A stretch of DNA of 64,000 nt from Hahellaceae bacterium (GTDB lineage: Bacteria; Pseudomonadota; Gammaproteobacteria; Pseudomonadales; Oleiphilaceae): positions 310,001 to 374,000 of the forward strand of contig JADJWY010000023.1 in the NCBI GenBank assembly GCA_016716085.1, in the 5' to 3' direction. The notes beneath the pieces were generated by a model, which had not been told where the DNA came from, searched no databases, and was given only the letters and a program-made list of their open reading frames with translations. Positions 42,634 to 53,400 of this stretch are shown here, one piece after another (position 1 is the first letter of the stretch; every line of letters starts with the position of its first letter). The position numbers and the translations under genes were made by a program.

Positions 42634-45369
42634 TTATTCCCCTGCCTTGCCTTGTAAACGTTCCTGATAGAGATGAAGTGTGAGCGGAAGCCGATAGCGT
42701 CCCCCATGTTCGCGAATGGGCTGCTCAAAAAACTGAATCAGTTTCATCGTCAATTCCTCCGTCTTAATTTCCTGACTGTCCAAACGATTTCGGTGTCGCT
42801 CCGCATAACGCCTTAACATATAGGCCAACTTAGATCGCCATAACGTGGCGTGTGGCAGAGCGCCCTGCCCCCTTGCCTTCTCCGCCATTTCGCTAATTTG
42901 GAGCAGACTGTAGAGAAAGGCTGTTGGAAAGCGCAGGGTTTCATCAAAGCTGGCCAGTCGTTCCCTGAGATCAAGCAGGATCGTCAGGTCTGCCCAATGG
43001 AGGCTTTCACCTAGCAAGGTAATGCTATTTTTACCTTCACGTCGTTTGGCCTGCTCAAGCATATGTTCTGTCTGCTCTGCAATCTGTGTGATGGGGCCTC
43101 CCGCCTTGTGCAGGTATAGCCCAATCGAAAAGTGAATCCCGGCGTTGTGCGCCACATACCGGTGAAAATCCTTCTGCATCCGCTGGGCGAGTTGTAGGGT
43201 TTGCCGCCAGGGGCCAATCAGGAAAAAGTCGTCTCCCCCGGCGAATACGGTATAGGTATTGCGAAAGGTTTCATCTGAATGGCAGAGCCACGGAAGATAA
43301 ACTGTGAAGAAGGCGTTGATCTGCCGCGATAAGGCCGCCATTTTCGCAAAGGTGGCAGGTTGAAGCCCTTGCTGAAAAAGCGCTCCCAGGTCATCAATAT
43401 CGCCTTTGAGCGAAATCAGTGCAGGAACCCCTTTCCACTGGCTGAGGCTTGCGTCTGTCGGTAGCAAGGCTTCACAGGCCAGATGGTTTAGGGTTTTTAC
43501 CTGAAACTCCTGCTCAATCAGATCAAGATCAGACTGTTTCAGGCTGGCATAGCGCCCGCGCTCATAATTCAGGTGATGTGATTCGTGCTCGCTAAAACGT
43601 GCCACGTATCCGTTGATCGCGCGCCGGGCATAGCCGTTGAAAAGAAGGGTATCCATTTGACCTTTGGGGAGCGAAAAGTCATAGAGTCTGCGCAAATTAC
43701 CACTGCGAATTTCGGGCCCAAACCGACCGCTGTCTTCTTCCGATCCGGTAAACAGGCAGTGATAGCCGAAGATACTCAGCTTGAGCGCAGCCTCTCCTCG
43801 CGACAAAGCTTCCCGACTGATTGCCATTCTTGAATACCCATCCCGCGCCAGAAAATGCCCCACAGTTAGCTGATCGCGGGATAGCGCGTGATAAAATCCG
43901 CTGCTCGCATCTTCACCTGCAGGAAAATCGGGGTTACCCGGAAGCGTTTCATTTACGACACAGGGTCCTTTGGGACTATCCATAGCCATGACAGACGACA
44001 GCCCTGTTTCACCGCACAGCCCCAAATGCTGGTATTTGGCCAATTCCAACTGCTCAAACAAATCTGCCATCAAAGCCGCAAACCCGGCCTTCGACGCACC
44101 CCCCTCAATAAACTGATTGGGGCAAGCCTCCTGCCAGACCAATCCAACACCGGCCACGCCAAAACAATTGTCAATAAACCATTGATTAAGCTCAGTGCGA
44201 ACCTTTTCCAGACTGAGCCGGACTTCCTGCGTATTCGGGGCGACAATGAGAAACTTGCCAGCAGCATTCAACACTTGGGAAATTGGCGGCAGGTCGAGTT
44301 CTTCCAGCGTTTTCAGCGCAGCCAATTCACTGAGCAGTGAGACATAGAAAGATCGGCCACGCAGGAGCTTGGCTGACTTGCGCTGGGTTTCCTTGCCACC
44401 GGCAAAAATAAATCGTTGAATCCCGAAAAAATCACCTTGGATTAGCAGTATCTTTGATTCATCCCAGCCATGGGCGCCCGTTCGGGTTCTCAGGTTTGCC
44501 GAGACCGCTTCCCTGTTATGACCCGAATCATGATGATAACGCCACAATGCGACCGCCAGGGCAGCCGTGGACCGAGAATGATCGTAAAGAGATACATCGG
44601 GCCTTGTGCCAAATGCGGTCGCAGAGGGGATGGCATGAGTGAAACCCGCCCAAAGGCTATCAAAGTGATCAAGCCAGAGCGTCAGATCCTGGCGGTGCGA
44701 AGCGGGAATGCGATCCAGTGCGCCCAAAAACCCGTTCCACAACGCAAGATACTCCGCGCTGGCCTTGGTCCGGTCTTTAGATTCACAAAGTTCCTTTTTG
44801 ACCGGGAACAAGGCTTCCGGACTCAATGGTTTTAAGGGATAGCGAAAGGATAGCCCCTCGGGTGTAATAGCCCGCTTGTCGTCTCCAAGCGTCAGTTGCT
44901 CAAATAGGGTCAGCTGGCGCGAAGTGACATGGTTTAATCCGCTGCTACTGCGATCTTCGGCTTGGTTGTATTTATCCCATTGCTCACGCTCAAAGCCCGA
45001 AGCCATACGGTCTGCAGTCGCAATGATCCATTGTAGGAAAGTTGTGGGCTTATGGTGCATGGCCGCAGCATTGAGAATGGAGTCATCCACCTCTTTGGAG
45101 CGCCAGCTGCCAAATGGTGCGACATCCCCAGTGAGTTCAGGCAAATAAGGTTCGATAACATCCAGCGCCAACGCGGAATAGGCGGCATGCCGGTGAGTAT
45201 AATATGTACGGTCGCCCGCTTGATGGCGGGGACAATAAAGCTGCAAATGATCCTCGAGTCTGTTCTTCTCGACAGGCATGTCAGCGCGCTCTGCAAATTT
45301 TCCAAGATCGTGCAGATAAGCGGCTAACGCTACGCGAGATGAGGCCGTAAGCCGATCCGTCTTTGTCAT
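42634..45369 (-). CDS. csm1: Cas10/Csm1 of type III-A with HD and GGDD domains
   Basis: 911 residues from ATG 45369. N-terminal HD nuclease: YLHDLGKF (H20-D21) and HRHAAYSAL. A first palm and zinc region follow. The second palm holds GGDD at about 711-714 (FAGGDDFFLIG), then the C-terminal helical domain D4. Both ssDNA cleavage and cyclic oligoadenylate synthesis are predicted. With the III-D Cas10 this gives two cyclases sharing one set of CARF effectors. It heads the III-A operon; a perfect CACACATGTGTG dyad lies 131 bp upstream. No csm6 is present in the operon: the effectors are at 13759 and 55080-58453. Confidence 0.96.
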   Translation of the reverse strand: MTKTDRLTASSRVALAAYLHDLGKFAERADMPVEKNRLEDHLQLYCPRHQAGDRTYYTHRHAAYSALALDVIEPYLPELTGDVAPFGSWRSKEVDDSILNAAAMHHKPTTFLQWIIATADRMASGFEREQWDKYNQAEDRSSSGLNHVTSRQLTLFEQLTLGDDKRAITPEGLSFRYPLKPLSPEALFPVKKELCESKDRTKASAEYLALWNGFLGALDRIPASHRQDLTLWLDHFDSLWAGFTHAIPSATAFGTRPDVSLYDHSRSTAALAVALWRYHHDSGHNREAVSANLRTRTGAHGWDESKILLIQGDFFGIQRFIFAGGKETQRKSAKLLRGRSFYVSLLSELAALKTLEELDLPPISQVLNAAGKFLIVAPNTQEVRLSLEKVRTELNQWFIDNCFGVAGVGLVWQEACPNQFIEGGASKAGFAALMADLFEQLELAKYQHLGLCGETGLSSVMAMDSPKGPCVVNETLPGNPDFPAGEDASSGFYHALSRDQLTVGHFLARDGYSRMAISREALSRGEAALKLSIFGYHCLFTGSEEDSGRFGPEIRSGNLRRLYDFSLPKGQMDTLLFNGYARRAINGYVARFSEHESHHLNYERGRYASLKQSDLDLIEQEFQVKTLNHLACEALLPTDASLSQWKGVPALISLKGDIDDLGALFQQGLQPATFAKMAALSRQINAFFTVYLPWLCHSDETFRNTYTVFAGGDDFFLIGPWRQTLQLAQRMQKDFHRYVAHNAGIHFSIGLYLHKAGGPITQIAEQTEHMLEQAKRREGKNSITLLGESLHWADLTILLDLRERLASFDETLRFPTAFLYSLLQISEMAEKARGQGALPHATLWRSKLAYMLRRYAERHRNRLDSQEIKTEELTMKLIQFFEQPIREHGGRYRLPLTLHLYQERLQGKAGE

Positions 45370-45466
45370 GGTGTTCCCCCTCAATTTGGCGATGAGCGTC
45401 GTTTGATATCAATACGGGCATCCTTGCCCGTGACGCGTCCATGCGTCATTGAATCCCTTGATGCGC

Positions 45467-45511
45467 AGAATAGAGAATTCTGGTCACCAAGTGACATCAC
45501 ACACATGTGTG
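45467..45511 (-). promoter_or_regulatory. Predicted promoter with 12-bp dyad, upstream of the III-A operon
   Basis: Perfect palindrome CACACATGTGTG (45500-45511), extended to ACACACATGTGTGT, exactly 27 bp upstream of the -10-like TATTCT (45467-45472). The intergenic stretch 45370-45678 (309 bp) contains no supported gene besides this element and about 95 bp of untranslated leader for cas10. Confidence 0.6.
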
Positions 45512-45678
45512 TGTTTGAGCATTAAAATCATGCAGGGAGAAAAACAGATGGCCAGGCCGGACGGCGTTGTTGTAATTCTTCCCTGAATAAATCAGTTATG
45601 CCGGTTCTGAAAAAAGCTGAATTTATATTCAGCGATAGCTAACTTGATAAGCCATTAAGGGCAAAGGGTCAAGTTTTA

Positions 45679-47460
45679 TTAAGCGCCCGACACCATCACC
45701 CGATTGCGGCCTGTCTGCTTGCTGTGATAAAGGGCTTCATCAGCCTGTTTGATCAGCTGCTCCATGCTATTCCCATCGGAGGGGATGCAGCTGTTTAGAC
45801 CAATACTGACGGTCAGAGCAATCCTAACGCCCTCGACATCCATCAGCGTTTTTTCAACATTCTGGCGAATCCGTTCCGCTACGGCCTCCGCCCCAGTACG
45901 GTCTGTATGCGGCAGCAGCAGACAAAACTCCTCGCCCCCATAACGCGCCGCGACATCTGACGCCTGCCGCAAGCCGGCCGATATTTGCTGTGCGACCTGT
46001 TGCAGGCAGGCATCCCCGGCGGGATGTCCGTAGTGATCGTTGACCTGCTTGAAATGATCCACATCGATCAGTAACAAGGCCACCGGATGAGCATGCCGCC
46101 GTGCGCGCTCCCACTCCTGCTTTAAACGCTGCTCCAGAAATCGCCGGTTGGCCAGCCCCGTAAGTTGGTCCGTTTCAGACAGGCGCTGCAACCGCTGATT
46201 AAGCTGTTCCAGATCAAGGGTTCGCGCCTTCACCCGCTCTTCAAGCTCAGCATTGGCGACTCGCGATGCCTGCAGCGCCTCACTCTGGGCCTGATAGCGC
46301 AGACGCCGTTCGGTATTGATGCGACTGGCCAGTGCCAGCGACAGCAGCGTGACCTCAAGCAGCGAGCCTAATTGAACGGCGTATTCCGTGAATAGATTCG
46401 CTTCCACCACACCGAGCCGCGATAGCGAAATCACACCCGCGCCGATGAGAAGGAGAGTCCAGGCGAGCAGATAGATCTGAGCCGACGGCACACGTTTGAT
46501 CAGGCCAACAACGCCGGAGACAACCGCCAGCAACACGGCAAGGATAATCGTGGCCATGGTCATAATCGCCAGGGTGCGATATTCAATCACGAAGCAGAGC
46601 AGAAGCATGATGACACAGCAGGTCGCAACCGCCTGTAAAACCCTGGCTAACTTTGGCGCAAAGGTTTCTACCCGCAAAAAACGCAGGGTAAACAGAATGG
46701 CAAAGGTCCCGGTGCAGGAAGTAAAGAACAGGATGGCGTGGTCATTCCATTGCGTCGCTTCCGGCCAAAGCACCCGAAAGGCAAGGCCCTGCTGCGCGGC
46801 CATCGCCAGCATGGTTGAGACGATGAAGCCGACATACAACAGGTAACTCAGCTCCCTCAGAACAATAAAGATCAGCAGGTTAAACACCGCCATCGTCGCC
46901 AAGCCGCCAAAATACGCGCCTTGCATTACGGTCGAATCAAAATCGGCACTGTGAAAACGGCTGTATTCCCAAAGCGTCAGTGGCACTTGCAAGGCCCCAC
47001 TGCTCTGTACCCGCAGGTAAATATCGAGGGTCTGTCCGGCCAGGATATTCACGGGGACGAGGGGAAAGCGATGATCTATCGGCCGTGCGGAATACGGGTA
47101 TTTATCCCCTAAAGCGTACTTTTTTAGCAACACCCCCTCTTCCACAACGAAAATATCAACGTAGTCCAATGCGGCGTAGCCCACTTCGAGCAATCGTTGC
47201 AAAGGTGTGTCCTGGGGATTGTGCAGGACAACGTGCAGCCACCAGGCGGAGCCGTGATAGCCCTGATTGAAGGTTCGCCCGTTGCTTTGCCAGTCGATGT
47301 CGCGGGCCATCACCGTGTCCAGATCAAGATTACCTGAAGTGTCCTCAACAAACTGAAGCGTTGCTTCGAGCCGAATCTCCGGCGCAGAAACATCCACCAC
47401 CGCGTGAGCACAAGAGGATATTACCAATAGGAAAAACAGAATGCGTTGCAGTGCAGCCAT
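45679..47460 (-). CDS. Membrane diguanylate cyclase (7TMR-DISM plus GGDEF)
   Basis: 593 residues: a signal peptide (MAALQRILFFLLVISSCAHA), a periplasmic 7TMR-DISMED2-type beta-sandwich (about 25-175), seven TM helices (about 185-385), a coiled coil and a GGDEF domain (about 425-590). The active-site motif is YGGEEF, which is functional, and DQLTGLANRRFLEQRL and IDVDHFKQVNDHYGH are standard. It makes cyclic di-GMP in response to a periplasmic cue, probably a carbohydrate. No RxxD inhibitory site was noted. It lies between the III-A operon and VapBC but has no evident link to either. Its cyclic dinucleotide is chemically different from the Cas10 product. Confidence 0.94.
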   Translation of the reverse strand: MAALQRILFFLLVISSCAHAVVDVSAPEIRLEATLQFVEDTSGNLDLDTVMARDIDWQSNGRTFNQGYHGSAWWLHVVLHNPQDTPLQRLLEVGYAALDYVDIFVVEEGVLLKKYALGDKYPYSARPIDHRFPLVPVNILAGQTLDIYLRVQSSGALQVPLTLWEYSRFHSADFDSTVMQGAYFGGLATMAVFNLLIFIVLRELSYLLYVGFIVSTMLAMAAQQGLAFRVLWPEATQWNDHAILFFTSCTGTFAILFTLRFLRVETFAPKLARVLQAVATCCVIMLLLCFVIEYRTLAIMTMATIILAVLLAVVSGVVGLIKRVPSAQIYLLAWTLLLIGAGVISLSRLGVVEANLFTEYAVQLGSLLEVTLLSLALASRINTERRLRYQAQSEALQASRVANAELEERVKARTLDLEQLNQRLQRLSETDQLTGLANRRFLEQRLKQEWERARRHAHPVALLLIDVDHFKQVNDHYGHPAGDACLQQVAQQISAGLRQASDVAARYGGEEFCLLLPHTDRTGAEAVAERIRQNVEKTLMDVEGVRIALTVSIGLNSCIPSDGNSMEQLIKQADEALYHSKQTGRNRVMVSGA

Positions 47461-47524
47461 TGGCGAAGATCGTTTTGTCAGCCAGTTTCGCCTTTAGCTT
47501 AGCAGCCGAGCGGAATGCTCGCTT

Positions 47525-47959
47525 TCAACGATGGGACTGTGAGGTGTTTTGCCTGAACGGATTGACAATCGTCAGCGAAGCGTCGATCACCATTCCATCC
47601 TGAAGGTCTTCCGAGTATACCGTCTGACAGCCCGCCAGCAGGGCGGACGAAAGGATCATGGCGTCATAGACGGACAGTTGGTAGCGCTCAGCAATTCGAC
47701 GGCCTTGCTCATGACTGGCCATTGTCAGATCTTCGACGTTCAGCAGGTGAGTGATGGCCTGAATGAAGTCTGAAATGTCCGACCAGGACATGCGAAGTTT
47801 GCGACGTGCCACATTCGTTACTTCGTTAAGCACCTGAACGCTCACGCACCCACCCTTCCCGATGATCGCTTCCGCCCGATTCGCCTTATGATCGTCCTCA
47901 GACATTAAATACAGGAGTATATTCGTGTCGAAAAAGGCTTTCTCAGCGGTCATTGGCAT
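47525..47959 (-). CDS. vapC: PIN-domain toxin (VapC-like)
   Basis: About 144 residues. PIN motifs: AFFDTNILLYLMSEDD near the start (catalytic D in FFDTN), VLNEVTNVARR (conserved E) and DAMILSSALLAGC with EDLQDG near the end. PIN toxins are metal-dependent RNases acting on tRNA or rRNA. Starts at ATG 47962, 47959 or 47953 are all possible; all overlap the antitoxin gene by 11-20 bp, a usual arrangement. The ORF extends further upstream to 48094, but that portion is the antitoxin in another frame. Confidence 0.88.
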   Translation of the reverse strand: MPMTAEKAFFDTNILLYLMSEDDHKANRAEAIIGKGGCVSVQVLNEVTNVARRKLRMSWSDISDFIQAITHLLNVEDLTMASHEQGRRIAERYQLSVYDAMILSSALLAGCQTVYSEDLQDGMVIDASLTIVNPFRQNTSQSHR

Positions 47960-48173
47960 CATCGCGGTCAAAGTGAAAATCGGCAGGTAAGCGCCCCCGG
48001 AATCGGCGCAGGCGGTTAAGCCACTCTGTGCTATCCGGTTTACGCGCAACTTTAAACACATGATCGCTCGCAACGACGATCTCAATGTCGTCACCTTCTT
48101 TCAACCCCAGGGCATCGACCACAGAGACGGGCAAACGGATCGCCAGACTATTACCCCATTTCGAAACTTTCAT
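47943..48173 (-). CDS. vapB: AbrB-type antitoxin (VapB/MazE-like)
   Basis: 76 residues from ATG 48173, preceded by GAGGAG. The N-terminal SpoVT/AbrB swapped-hairpin domain is MKVSKWGNSLAIRLPVSVVDALGLKEGDDIEI. The C-terminal acidic, aromatic tail (GRLPADFHFDRDDAND) would wrap the PIN toxin. It binds its own promoter and neutralises the toxin encoded directly downstream. The longer ORF start at 48230 lacks a ribosome-binding site. Confidence 0.9.
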   Translation of the reverse strand: MKVSKWGNSLAIRLPVSVVDALGLKEGDDIEIVVASDHVFKVARKPDSTEWLNRLRRFRGRLPADFHFDRDDANDR

Positions 48174-48297
48174 GATAGGCTCCTCAGATACACCCATTAA
48201 AATTGTATAGCCTTCAAACACAGAAGTCATATGCGGTAAACTTCGCCCCGACGACCACGCCTGCCAACTATTTCGGCATTACAGAGACACGTTCAGG

Positions 48298-49767
48298 ATG
48301 AACCTTGATTTCACCACCCTCGACACCCTGCGAACGCATCATCCGGCCTGGCGTTTGCTGCGCTCTGATCACGCCCCCCTGGTTGCCAGCTTCTTGCATC
48401 GCGTGTTTGTCGCGCCGAATGTCAGGGTTATGGCCGCCGCAGATTTGGCCGAGGCACTGGAGGATGAGCTCTATGCCATCCGCCTGCAGTTGGGAAGCAC
48501 CACGTTCCCCAAGCGGGCAGCCGACTACCTCAACGACTGGGCGACCCCTGACAAGGGCTGGTTACGTAAGTTCTACAAAACAGGAACGGACGAGGCCCAG
48601 TTCGATCTCACGCCCGCAACCGAGAAAGCCATCGCCTGGCTGGTTCAACTTTCTGAACGCCAGTTCGTGGGCACCGAATCCCGCCTGCTGACCTTGTTTG
48701 ACTTGCTACGGCAGATGAGCGAAGGCAGCGAAGCGGACCCGGCCAAGCGCCTCGCCGAGCTCCACAAGCGTCGCGCTGAAATCGATGATCAGATCGTCCG
48801 CATTGAGGCCGGTGATGTCTTTTTACTGGATGACACAGCGGTAAAGGATCGTTTTCAGCAATTCATGCAGGGTGCGCGCGAACTGCTGACCGACTTCCGT
48901 GAAGTAGAATACAACTTCCGCCAACTGGACCGGCGTGTACGTGAACGGATTGCCCTGTGGACAGGCAGCAAGGGTGAGCTCCTTGAAGCCATCATGGGTG
49001 AGCGGGATGCCATTTCCGACTCGGATCAAGGTAAGAGCTTCCGGGCCTTTTGGGATTTTCTGCTTTCCAGTCGGCGTCAGGAAGAATTGACAGACTTATT
49101 GGAAAAAGTGCTGACCCTACCGGCTGTGGCCGATATGAAGCCCGATACCCGCACCCGACGGGTTCACTATGACTGGATGGAAGCCGGTGAACACACACAA
49201 CGAACCGTCGCGCAGCTCTCACAACAACTCCGGCGCTTCCTCGACGATCAGGCCTGGCTGGAAAATCGCCGGATCATGGATATCCTGCAGGGAATCGAAA
49301 GCAAATCGCTTGCACTTCGAACCCTTCCGAATAAAGCATGGCCGCCGACCGGCAGTGTGATGGAGATGGATGAATTCAGTGCCGGGATCGAGCTGGCGAT
49401 GGAACGCCCCCTGTTCACCCCGGCCATTAAACCTGTCATCGCCAGTCTGAACCTTCAGGCCGGCGACGAAGATGTCGATGCAGGTGCCCTGTTTGACCAA
49501 ATTGTGGTCGATAAGGCGCAATTGGCTCGCCATATCCGGCATGCCTTACAGAGCCGTTCACAAATCAACCTGAGTGAACTGGTGAAACTGATGCCCCTCA
49601 GGCAGGGACTGGCCGAACTGGTGGCCTATCTGCAACTGGGCTGTGAGTCCTTCAGATCAACTGTCGATGAAGACTCGCCCGAAACGATTTACTGGAAGGT
49701 CGTCTCTGCCAGCGGCGAATCCCTCACACGCAGTGCGCGTATGCCCCGCGTCATTTTTCTGCGCTAA
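48298..49767 (+). CDS. jetA: Wadjet component JetA (DUF3375)
   Basis: 489 residues, the MukF-like kleisin subunit of the Wadjet anti-plasmid condensin. Recognised by its opening, DTLRTHHPAWRLLRSDHAPLVASFLHRVF, the segment RLAELHKRRAEIDDQIVRIEAGD and the position first in jetABCD. Wadjet senses and cuts small closed circular DNA by loop extrusion. This operon runs on the plus strand, opposite to the VapBC genes to its left; the gap upstream (48174-48297) holds both promoters, with no copy of the CACACATGTGTG dyad. Confidence 0.95.
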   Translation: MNLDFTTLDTLRTHHPAWRLLRSDHAPLVASFLHRVFVAPNVRVMAAADLAEALEDELYAIRLQLGSTTFPKRAADYLNDWATPDKGWLRKFYKTGTDEAQFDLTPATEKAIAWLVQLSERQFVGTESRLLTLFDLLRQMSEGSEADPAKRLAELHKRRAEIDDQIVRIEAGDVFLLDDTAVKDRFQQFMQGARELLTDFREVEYNFRQLDRRVRERIALWTGSKGELLEAIMGERDAISDSDQGKSFRAFWDFLLSSRRQEELTDLLEKVLTLPAVADMKPDTRTRRVHYDWMEAGEHTQRTVAQLSQQLRRFLDDQAWLENRRIMDILQGIESKSLALRTLPNKAWPPTGSVMEMDEFSAGIELAMERPLFTPAIKPVIASLNLQAGDEDVDAGALFDQIVVDKAQLARHIRHALQSRSQINLSELVKLMPLRQGLAELVAYLQLGCESFRSTVDEDSPETIYWKVVSASGESLTRSARMPRVIFLR

Positions 49768-49791
49768 CGCTAACGCAACCAGAGACCCTAC

Positions 49792-50451
49792 ATGAACGTA
49801 GAAACCAGGGACACGACAACAGCTGAATCAAACACCGATTTGTCCGTACTGCTGATCCGATTGCTTAAACAGGTGCTCTATCGGGATGAGGACGAACGCC
49901 TCTGGAGCACGCTATTGAGTCTGCAGGCGCATGTGCGTGATTACGTAGCGGTGCTAAATCTTGAGCTTTTTCTGGACGATGCCGAGGGTTACGCCTTCCT
50001 CAAGAGCCGTGTTGACGTAGACGATGACAAATCTGCGACGGCGCTTCCCAGGCTGGTGACCCGACGCCCCCTTTCCTTCCCGGTCAGTTTGATGCTGGCC
50101 CTGCTGCGCAAAAAACTGGCGGAATTTGATGCCGGTGGCAGCGATACCCGCCTGGTACTGGAGCGGGACAGCCTGGTCGAAATGGTGCGCGTTTTCCTGC
50201 CCGAAGGCCCGAATGAAGCGCGCCTGATCGACCAGATCGAGACGACGCTCAATAAAGTGGTGGAACTGGGTTTCCTGAAAAAACTGAAACCAGCATCCGG
50301 CAGCTCCGCAGGCACAGCCAGCTACGAAGTGCGCCGTATTCTGAAGGCCTTCGTGGACGCCCAGTGGCTGGCAGACTTCGATGAACGCCTGGCCGCCTAT
50401 CAAACCGCATTTTCCGGGACGGGAAAAAATAAGGATGCAGACGATGAATGA
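49792..50451 (+). CDS. jetB: Wadjet component JetB (DUF4194)
   Basis: 219 residues, the MukE-like winged-helix subunit. Characteristic: LLIRLLKQVLYRDEDERLWSTLLSLQAHVRDYVAVLNLELFLDDAEGYAFLKSR and RRPLSFPVSLMLALLRKKL, then RDSLVEMVRVF. It bridges JetA and JetC. It starts 25 bp after jetA and overlaps jetC by 8 bp. Confidence 0.95.
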   Translation: MNVETRDTTTAESNTDLSVLLIRLLKQVLYRDEDERLWSTLLSLQAHVRDYVAVLNLELFLDDAEGYAFLKSRVDVDDDKSATALPRLVTRRPLSFPVSLMLALLRKKLAEFDAGGSDTRLVLERDSLVEMVRVFLPEGPNEARLIDQIETTLNKVVELGFLKKLKPASGSSAGTASYEVRRILKAFVDAQWLADFDERLAAYQTAFSGTGKNKDADDE

Positions 50452-53400
50452 CATGGAAACGCTCGGCTTCGACTTCGGGATGGACGACACCCTGTCAGGT
50501 TTTCGTCTCACCCGCCTGGAAGTATTCAATTGGGGAACCTTTGATAGTCGGGTGTGGACCTTGCAACTGGACGGGAAGAATGGCCTTCTGACGGGCGATA
50601 TCGGCTCCGGAAAGTCGACACTGGTCGATGCCGTCACGACGCTGCTGGTACCGGCCAATCGCATCGCCTATAACAAAGCTGCAGGGGCTGACAATAAGGA
50701 GCGCACCTTGCGATCCTACGTGCTGGGCCACTACAAGTCGGAGCGCAACGATGTCTCCGGCACCGCCAAACCGGTCAGCCTGCGTGACCAGAACAGCTAT
50801 TCGGTGATTCTGGGCGTCTTCCACAACGCGGGTTACGATCAGACAGTGAGCCTGGCGCAGGTGTTCTGGATGAAGGATGCGCAAGGGCAACCGGCTCGAT
50901 TCTTCCTGGGGGCGGAACGCGCCCTCTCGATCGCCGACGATTTCTCCAATTTCGGTACCGACATTGCCCAGCTACGCAAGAAACTCCGCCATCAGGGAGC
51001 CGAGCTGCACGAGAGCTTCCCGCCCTATGCGGCCTGGTTCCGGCGTCGCTTCGGGATTGAAAATGATCAGGCGCTGGAATTGTTTCACCAGACCGTGTCA
51101 ATGAAATCGGTGGGTAACCTGACCGATTTCGTTCGCAGTCACATGCTGGAGCCTTTCGATGTCATCCCTCGCATTCAAGCCCTGATCGGTCACTTCGATG
51201 ACCTCAACCGCGCCCATCAGTCTGTGTTAAAGGCCCAGCAACAAGTTGAACTGCTGACGCCCCTGGTCTCCGACTGTCATCGGCATACTGTTCTGTTAAA
51301 AGGCGTAGCGTCACTGCGGCAATGCCGTGACAGCCTGCGTAGTTATTTTGCCGGGCTCAAATTGGGGCTGGTGGAGAAACGCCTTGCCAACCTGTCCGAC
51401 GAATGGGACAAGGCCGATGCCCAGGTCAACCGCATGGCGCTCATCCGCGAAGAGCAGAGTCGCAACATCGATGAACTCAAGCGGGCGATCAGTGACAACG
51501 GGGGTGACAGACTCGAGCGCCTTGCGTCCGATATCCGCCAAAAGGAACAGGTACGCACGACCCGACAGACCAAGTCAAAACGCTATGCTGACCTGGCGGC
51601 CGATCTGGGTGAACCGGCGGCGACCGACGAAGCGGGCTTTTTTGCACAACGCGCGCATTTCAGTGCCTGGCGTGAAGAGGTTCACCGCCGCGACGCTGAT
51701 CTGCAGAATACCCTAACGGAGCACATCGTCAGCCTTCGCCAGGCTAAATCAGAGCACAACGAGCTGAGCGGAGAAATAGACAGTCTCAAGCGTCGCCGCA
51801 GCAACATCGATGACCGGCAGATTCAAATACGCTCCGCGGTGTGTCAGGCCCTGGGCATCGAGGAAGACGAAATGCCCTTTGCCGGCGAACTGATTCAGGT
51901 TCGGGAGAGCGAACGCGATTGGGAGGGTGCTGCAGAACGCTTGCTTCGCAGCTTCGGTTTATCCCTGCTGGTACCTGACAGGCACTACAAAGCCGTTGCC
52001 GAGTGGGTGGACAGCAACCAGCTACGCGGCCGTCTGGTTTACTTTCACGTACGTTCACGCAAACCCGGCGGGCTTCCTGATTTGCACCCTGATTCGCTGG
52101 TGCATAAACTCGCCATCAAGCCTGACATGCCCCATTACGACTGGCTTGAGCGTGAGCTTGCCCATCGCTTTGATGTGGCCTGCTGCGCCACTCAGGAGCA
52201 GTTCCGGCGCGAAACCCGGGCCATCACCCAGGCGGGGCAGATCAAGGACCCGACCGGGCGCCATGAGAAAGATGACCGGCACCGCATAGACGACCGCAGC
52301 CGCTACGTACTCGGCTGGAGCAATGCCGCAAAAATTGCTGCACTGGAGTCCAGGCGCCGCCAGCTCGAAGCCCGGATGGGTGACATTGGCAGCCTCATCA
52401 GCACGATTGAAAGCGAACGAAAAAGCTTGGCAGTCCGGCTCAACGCACTCACGCGACTCGAAGAATTCACCTCGTTTGACGAACTCGATTGGGCCAGCAT
52501 CGCAGCGGAAATCGCTACGCTGGAACACGAACGCCAGCAGTTGGAAGCCAGTTCAGACCTGCTCCAGCAATTGAACGAACAGCTTCGCAGCGTGCAACAG
52601 AGCGTCATCGAGAGCGAGTCGGCACTGCAAGGCGCGCGGGATAGACGTTCAAAAATCGAACAGCGCCGCACAGACGCTCAGGAGCTGCGTCAACTCACCT
52701 TAACGCAGATTCCGGAGACGCCACTGACCGCAGATCTGGTAACAACGCTTGAGGCCATGCGCGCAGAGGCGCTTGGGGAGCACCAACTCAGCGTCGAATC
52801 CTGCGATAATCGCGAACAGGAAGTACGGGCTTTCGTGCAGACACGTATCGACAACGAAGACCAGAAGGTTAAGCGCCTCGCCGAAAAAATCATCAAGGCG
52901 ATGGCCTCCTTCAAAGAGGCATTCAAACTTGAAACCGCAGAAATTGACGCCAGTCTGGAAGCCGCCTTTGAATACGAGAACCTGCTGACACAACTCAACC
53001 GTGATGACCTACCCCGCTTCGTGGCGCGCTTTAAGGAACTGCTCAACGTCAACGCGATCAACGAAATTGCCAATTTCAACGCACAATTGGCCCGCGAACG
53101 TGAAACCATCAAGGAGCGTATCGCCCACATCAACCAGTCGCTTGGCGAGATCGACTATAACCCCGGCCGTTACATTGTGCTGGAGTCGCAAACCAGCCCG
53201 GATGCCGAAATCAGGGATTTCCAGCAAGCCTTACGGGCATGCACGGAGGGCGCCCTGACCGGCTCAGCGGATGACTCGGATGATACGCAGTATTCAGAGG
53301 CAAAATTCCTCCAGGTGAAGGCCATTATTGATCGCTTCCGCGGTCGCGAGGGTTTGACCGAACTGGATCGGCGCTGGACCAGTAAGGTCACGGATGTGCG

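Noticed and set aside
45679..47460. Diguanylate cyclase as a cyclic-nucleotide immune enzyme
   Set aside because: The 7TMR-DISM/GGDEF architecture and periplasmic sensor are those of ordinary c-di-GMP signalling; no effector of that kind is linked here.
50381..50443. Earlier start for JetC
   Set aside because: It would lie within jetB and lacks a ribosome-binding site; ATG 50444 has one at good spacing.
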